Shown here piece after piece: positions 60,716-64,000 of a DNA stretch of 64,000 bases. This DNA comes from Acanthornis magna (lineage: Eukaryota > Chordata > Aves > Passeriformes > Acanthizidae), in contig JAWUZG010000001.1 in NCBI GenBank assembly GCA_036785705.1, positions 7,874,001-7,938,000 on the forward strand, read 5' to 3'. Below the pieces are notes generated by a model. It was not told the DNA's origin, did not search any database, and worked only from the letters and a program-made list of their open reading frames with translations. The translations under genes were made by a program, and so were the position numbers. Each line of letters begins with the position of its first letter. Positions within the stretch are counted from its first letter, which is position 1.

Positions 60716-62579
60716 TGCAGAGAGAGGCAATTCATCTCTGCGAATTAAAAGTGAACAATTAAGGAGCCGATGTTTGTAAAAGGAATGTTCATAGGGGAAA
60801 ATTAACGCAATTTTGAAGGAAAGAAATGAGTAACTTGCGGCAGCCTGAGGGCAGGAGGAACTGACACGATGTTATTGCACACTTTATGCCCATGCAATAT
60901 TAATGCAATCACCATGACAACCGTGACATCCTCTGAAATTATACACCTTTACAACTATGGAATATCTTCTGAAGGAAAAAAAACACATCTGCAGCTTGCA
61001 GGGAGGCTGCTTTAATCTAAAATCTATCCTTCTTTTTATAGGGACTCAAATATTTCTTCAACATCTCTTTTTCCCAAAGGCTACTGTAAATTTGTTTCTA
61101 ATGTGTGTCTGACCTAAGCACAGCGATGGCTGTCTGGTTCTTTTTCCATATTGAAAAATAAATGTATGCCTTAAATTTACATGATTATAATTTAAAGGCA
61201 GAAAGTCATACAAGGAAATAAAATGTCTGCACAAAGTAGCTGACCAAAGTCTTATAAAAATTGCAGGGTTCAAAATGTCAAAATCAATCACAGCTACATC
61301 CACCAGACACCTTACTTAATCAGGAGCTGAAGCAGGATGCATCATTTACATTTCTGTAGTGTTAGCACAGTGTTTTCAGTGAACAAATAATCTGGATCAC
61401 ACTGAGAATAACATGGGAAACTACATAATCTAGGAGCCTGAATAGCAGCCACAAAGCCACAAAGTAATTGCTCAGTAAAGTAATAGTAAGGCCACCAGAC
61501 ACTGTGTCATGACAATGTTATCCTTTTCATAATGTATTCAGAAAAATCAAAATGACATAAGCAGGCTTTAGTAATGATGCCTCACTTCTAGCAAAATGCC
61601 TCATGTGGATTGCATGCACTGCAGTCCTCTGCTTTTTATAGTCCCGTTACATTTCCTTCCAAATTGAAACCAGGCTGGGATTCAAATGCACATTCTTCCA
61701 CTCATTTCAATAGGAAGCAAAAGCATGAAAATACCTCGGGTTTATTAGCAAGAAAATGAGGAGTTATGAAACAAGAAATAGTGAAAACAAAGTGGTAAGT
61801 GTCTTAACCCCAGTAAAATCTGGGGTGGAGGTTCAAGGTAGCATCTACTTAATTTTTGTTGCCTGTTACTGAGGATTGATGCCCTGGATAGTGTCAGAAG
61901 GATATCAGACCTCATTTTGTGCAGTGGCTGAAACACCTCATCCAAAATAAAAACCTTAAAAGCATTTAAGGGTTTCAATATCCCTGTTTATTTTTATAAA
62001 AAGCTGCAGAAAGAGAAGAAAAAAAAAAAAAAAAAGACAGAGGACTCCGTGATCCATTAAAATCAAGTTCAAAAGTCCAAAACTTAACCAGCTTCACCAT
62101 TTCTGACTGGACACACTTGTGGATCATCTCAGTGGTTTAGTCTTGTCAGGTGCTCCAGCATGAACACAGAACTGAGCACAGACATCAACACATTTCAGCG
62201 TCAGTCACTCCAACACATGGACAGAACAACCCTGCACCAGGTTTGTCTCTCTCACACCCCAAGCAGAGGGTGGGGACACAGCTCTCGTGTCCCTAGGTGG
62301 CTGGTCGGAACCAAAGCATTCATCCATTTGAAAGCTTGGACGCTGACCTCAGCAATGGGCACAGCTTCTCAGGAGAATTCTGCAGCATCTTCGCTGTTTC
62401 CCCCAACTCCAGCATTGGCTCCATCGTGTGTTTGTCTTGTGAACAAAAGATAAAACCATAGGGGACAGGCTCTGTGCAATTATGTGACCCCAGTCAGGGG
62501 AATAGAGAAAAATTGCCTTTTAATTAATTCCTGCTCTCACCATGCTTACAGCGATGCCTAAAGATTTCAGCTTTTTTTT
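60716..62579. other. Intergenic, nothing recognised
   Basis: AT-rich sequence with an A17 run at 62019-62035. The 97-codon frame at 62160-62453 shows no known motif. Confidence 0.55.
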
Positions 62580-63010
62580 TTTTCATGTTTTGTAGCTTTG
62601 TAGACTGTTAACACATAGCTCCTTGTGTTTTTCTTGCCCTTTCTCTTAGATTTTAGAATAATAAGCTAACCCTTCCAATACATATTTGGAATTCTGTTTA
62701 GTCTTATTCTTAAGAAGAAGAAGAAGCCTGACAAAGACATTTTGTTTTCCACTTGAACTTAGAAGACATAACAAGAAAGCCCCTGGAACAACTCCAGTGG
62801 GGCAGAACCTGGTGGAAAATTACCTAACCAACTGCTCTTCTAATTGGACAATATTTGTTAGATATGCTAATTTCTTAAACTTATAAAAATTGTAGAAATC
62901 TGATGGTGGGTGTGCCCATAACCATGGGGGCTCCTGGGAGCTTCCATTAAAGACCTGCTTTTTATCTCACTATTTTAACACTGTTGCAAGTTTTGTTTTT
63001 TTAAATTTAG
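62580..63010 (+). mobile_element. Possible LTR-like segment (endogenous retrovirus)
   Basis: A polyadenylation signal attaaa (about 62947) is followed by gacctgctttttatctcact and attttaacactgttgcaagt, and preceded by gggtgtgcccataaccatgg. This layout resembles the R/U5 end of avian ERV LTRs as I remember them. The ends are not defined and no primer-binding site was confirmed, so this is tentative. Confidence 0.25.
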
Positions 63011-63437
63011 GCAGCAATAGCAGATGTGAAATTGCCCCAGTGACACAAATTCTTGAGCATAACTTAGTGTCTGTAACACTGTCTACTTCTGGCCCTGGCT
63101 GACTAATGCAATATGGGGTAAGAGATGCTAAGGAGAGAGTGTGAGCCCTGGAGATTTTCTGTGTTGCTTAAACCTCTGTGTGCTTTGCCACAGTAAGAAC
63201 AGCATCACAGCACGGATGATCAAACATGGGCTTGGGATAAAGATAGACAACAGTCTTGCACTTTCAGATAAAAAATTATATAACTGGCATAACTACCCAA
63301 GAAAAGTAGAACACACCAAATGCTTTTCCCTACAACCCTCTCTGCCAAAAGCTATATAAAAGAAACAGTCAAGTAAACTAAATCTGAAAAATTCCTAGGA
63401 CACATTTTGTCCTACATTTAGTTAAAATATTGTATAT

Positions 63438-63989
63438 GTGTATATGCTAGAAGAACCTGGAAGGGTTGTAGAACATCTTTCTTTGGAAAATATTACAGTC
63501 AAACATCAGACTTATGCAAAGCTCAGTTCCAGTGACACGATTTTATTCGTGACACTAATTTCTATTATTATATTGGCAAGAATCATTGAGCCACCTACTG
63601 TAACAAATATTAGAAGTTATTTTTGTACATGGCTTTTAGATATAAATTTATGCACTTTCACTAAAATGAAACTACTTCTGAAGCCAAAGAGAACAAGCAG
63701 AAGGTACTTTAAGGGCAAATCTCAGCCAAACCTGCTCAAACTGGTAGGGTCAGATAAGGCAAACATTGCTAAATCTCTGCCTCTGTATGGAGCAGATCAG
63801 GCTACAGCCCCTTCTGAAGGACCGAGACCGCAGCAGGAGATCCCCAAACTCTCAGCTCCCCAGCTGAGCCCAAGCCCCACTCACGGAAGCCTGACAAACA
63901 CGAGACTTCAATCACCACATCATGCCTCTCCAACTTACCACTGGCCTGGAACTTCTCTTATTATTATCTGGGTTATCATAACACCGTGA
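63438..63989 (+). CDS. Unidentified 183-codon open frame, possibly retrovirus-derived
   Basis: This is the longest open frame in the window. Visible features are a hydrophobic segment at residues about 35-50 (DTILFVTLISIIILARII), a basic patch at about 78-94, a proline-rich stretch at about 126-170 and a second hydrophobic run at about 172-181 just before the TGA. A second methionine at residue 77 opens the basic patch. I do not recognise the protein. The layout (basic, proline-rich, then a hydrophobic run) and the LTR-like segment upstream make an endogenous-retrovirus origin possible. It could equally be a chance frame. Confidence 0.3.
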   Translation: MYMLEEPGRVVEHLSLENITVKHQTYAKLSSSDTILFVTLISIIILARIIEPPTVTNIRSYFCTWLLDINLCTFTKMKLLLKPKRTSRRYFKGKSQPNLLKLVGSDKANIAKSLPLYGADQATAPSEGPRPQQEIPKLSAPQLSPSPTHGSLTNTRLQSPHHASPTYHWPGTSLIIIWVIITP

Positions 63990-64000
63990 AACACCACAAA

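Noticed and set aside
60427..60779. Group of overlapping open frames of 70-111 codons on both strands
   Set aside because: They lie mostly in a CR1 LINE fragment and reflect its GC-rich composition.
62924..62941. tgggggctcctgggag as a tRNA-Pro primer-binding site
   Set aside because: It resembles the start of that site but lies before the ATTAAA signal and LTR-like tail, the wrong side for a 5' LTR, and the match is incomplete.

Overview
The window is vertebrate nuclear DNA, almost certainly from a bird and most likely a songbird. It is AT-rich and intron-bearing. It carries several CR1 LINE 3'-end fragments, the typical avian retroposon, and one solo LTR that matches the songbird ERVL-type LTR family as I remember it. 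There are no bacterial features such as operons or Shine-Dalgarno sites.

The only recognisable protein-coding gene is the 3' half of GNAT3, encoding alpha-gustducin, the transducin-like G-alpha subunit of taste and chemosensory cells. It lies on the + strand at 2280-11843. Five coding exons are visible, of 158, 129, 130, 154 and 191 bp. Together they encode the helical domain end, switch I, switch II, switch III, the NKKD and TCAT guanine-binding motifs and the CGLF C-terminus. All splice sites are GT-AG, all phases agree, and there is no frameshift or stop, so the visible part looks intact. Exons 1-3 are not found and should lie to the left of the window; bases 1-2279 are treated as intron 3. 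Intron 4 contains a ~300-bp direct duplication whose second copy ends at the exon 5 acceptor. A charge-changing Glu-to-Lys replacement sits in switch III.

From about 11950 to the right end (~52 kb) I find no recognisable host gene; it reads as an intergenic desert. In mammals the gene downstream of GNAT3 is GNAI1, but nothing of GNAI1 is visible here. The desert holds six CR1 fragments (five on the - strand, one on the +), the ERVL-type solo LTR (12972-13623), several microsatellites, including a 195-nt pure-purine tract at 26447-26641, and one or two probable ancient amniote repeats (about 40855-40985, perhaps 43006-43100).

The last 1.5 kb holds a possible second LTR-like segment (about 62580-63010) followed by the longest open frame of the window (183 codons, 63438-63989). 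That frame may come from an endogenous retrovirus but I could not identify it. I did not find a clearly new biological system. The most interesting leads are the intron 4 duplication, the switch III substitution, a palindromic X-box-like site in intron 5 and the terminal open frame.
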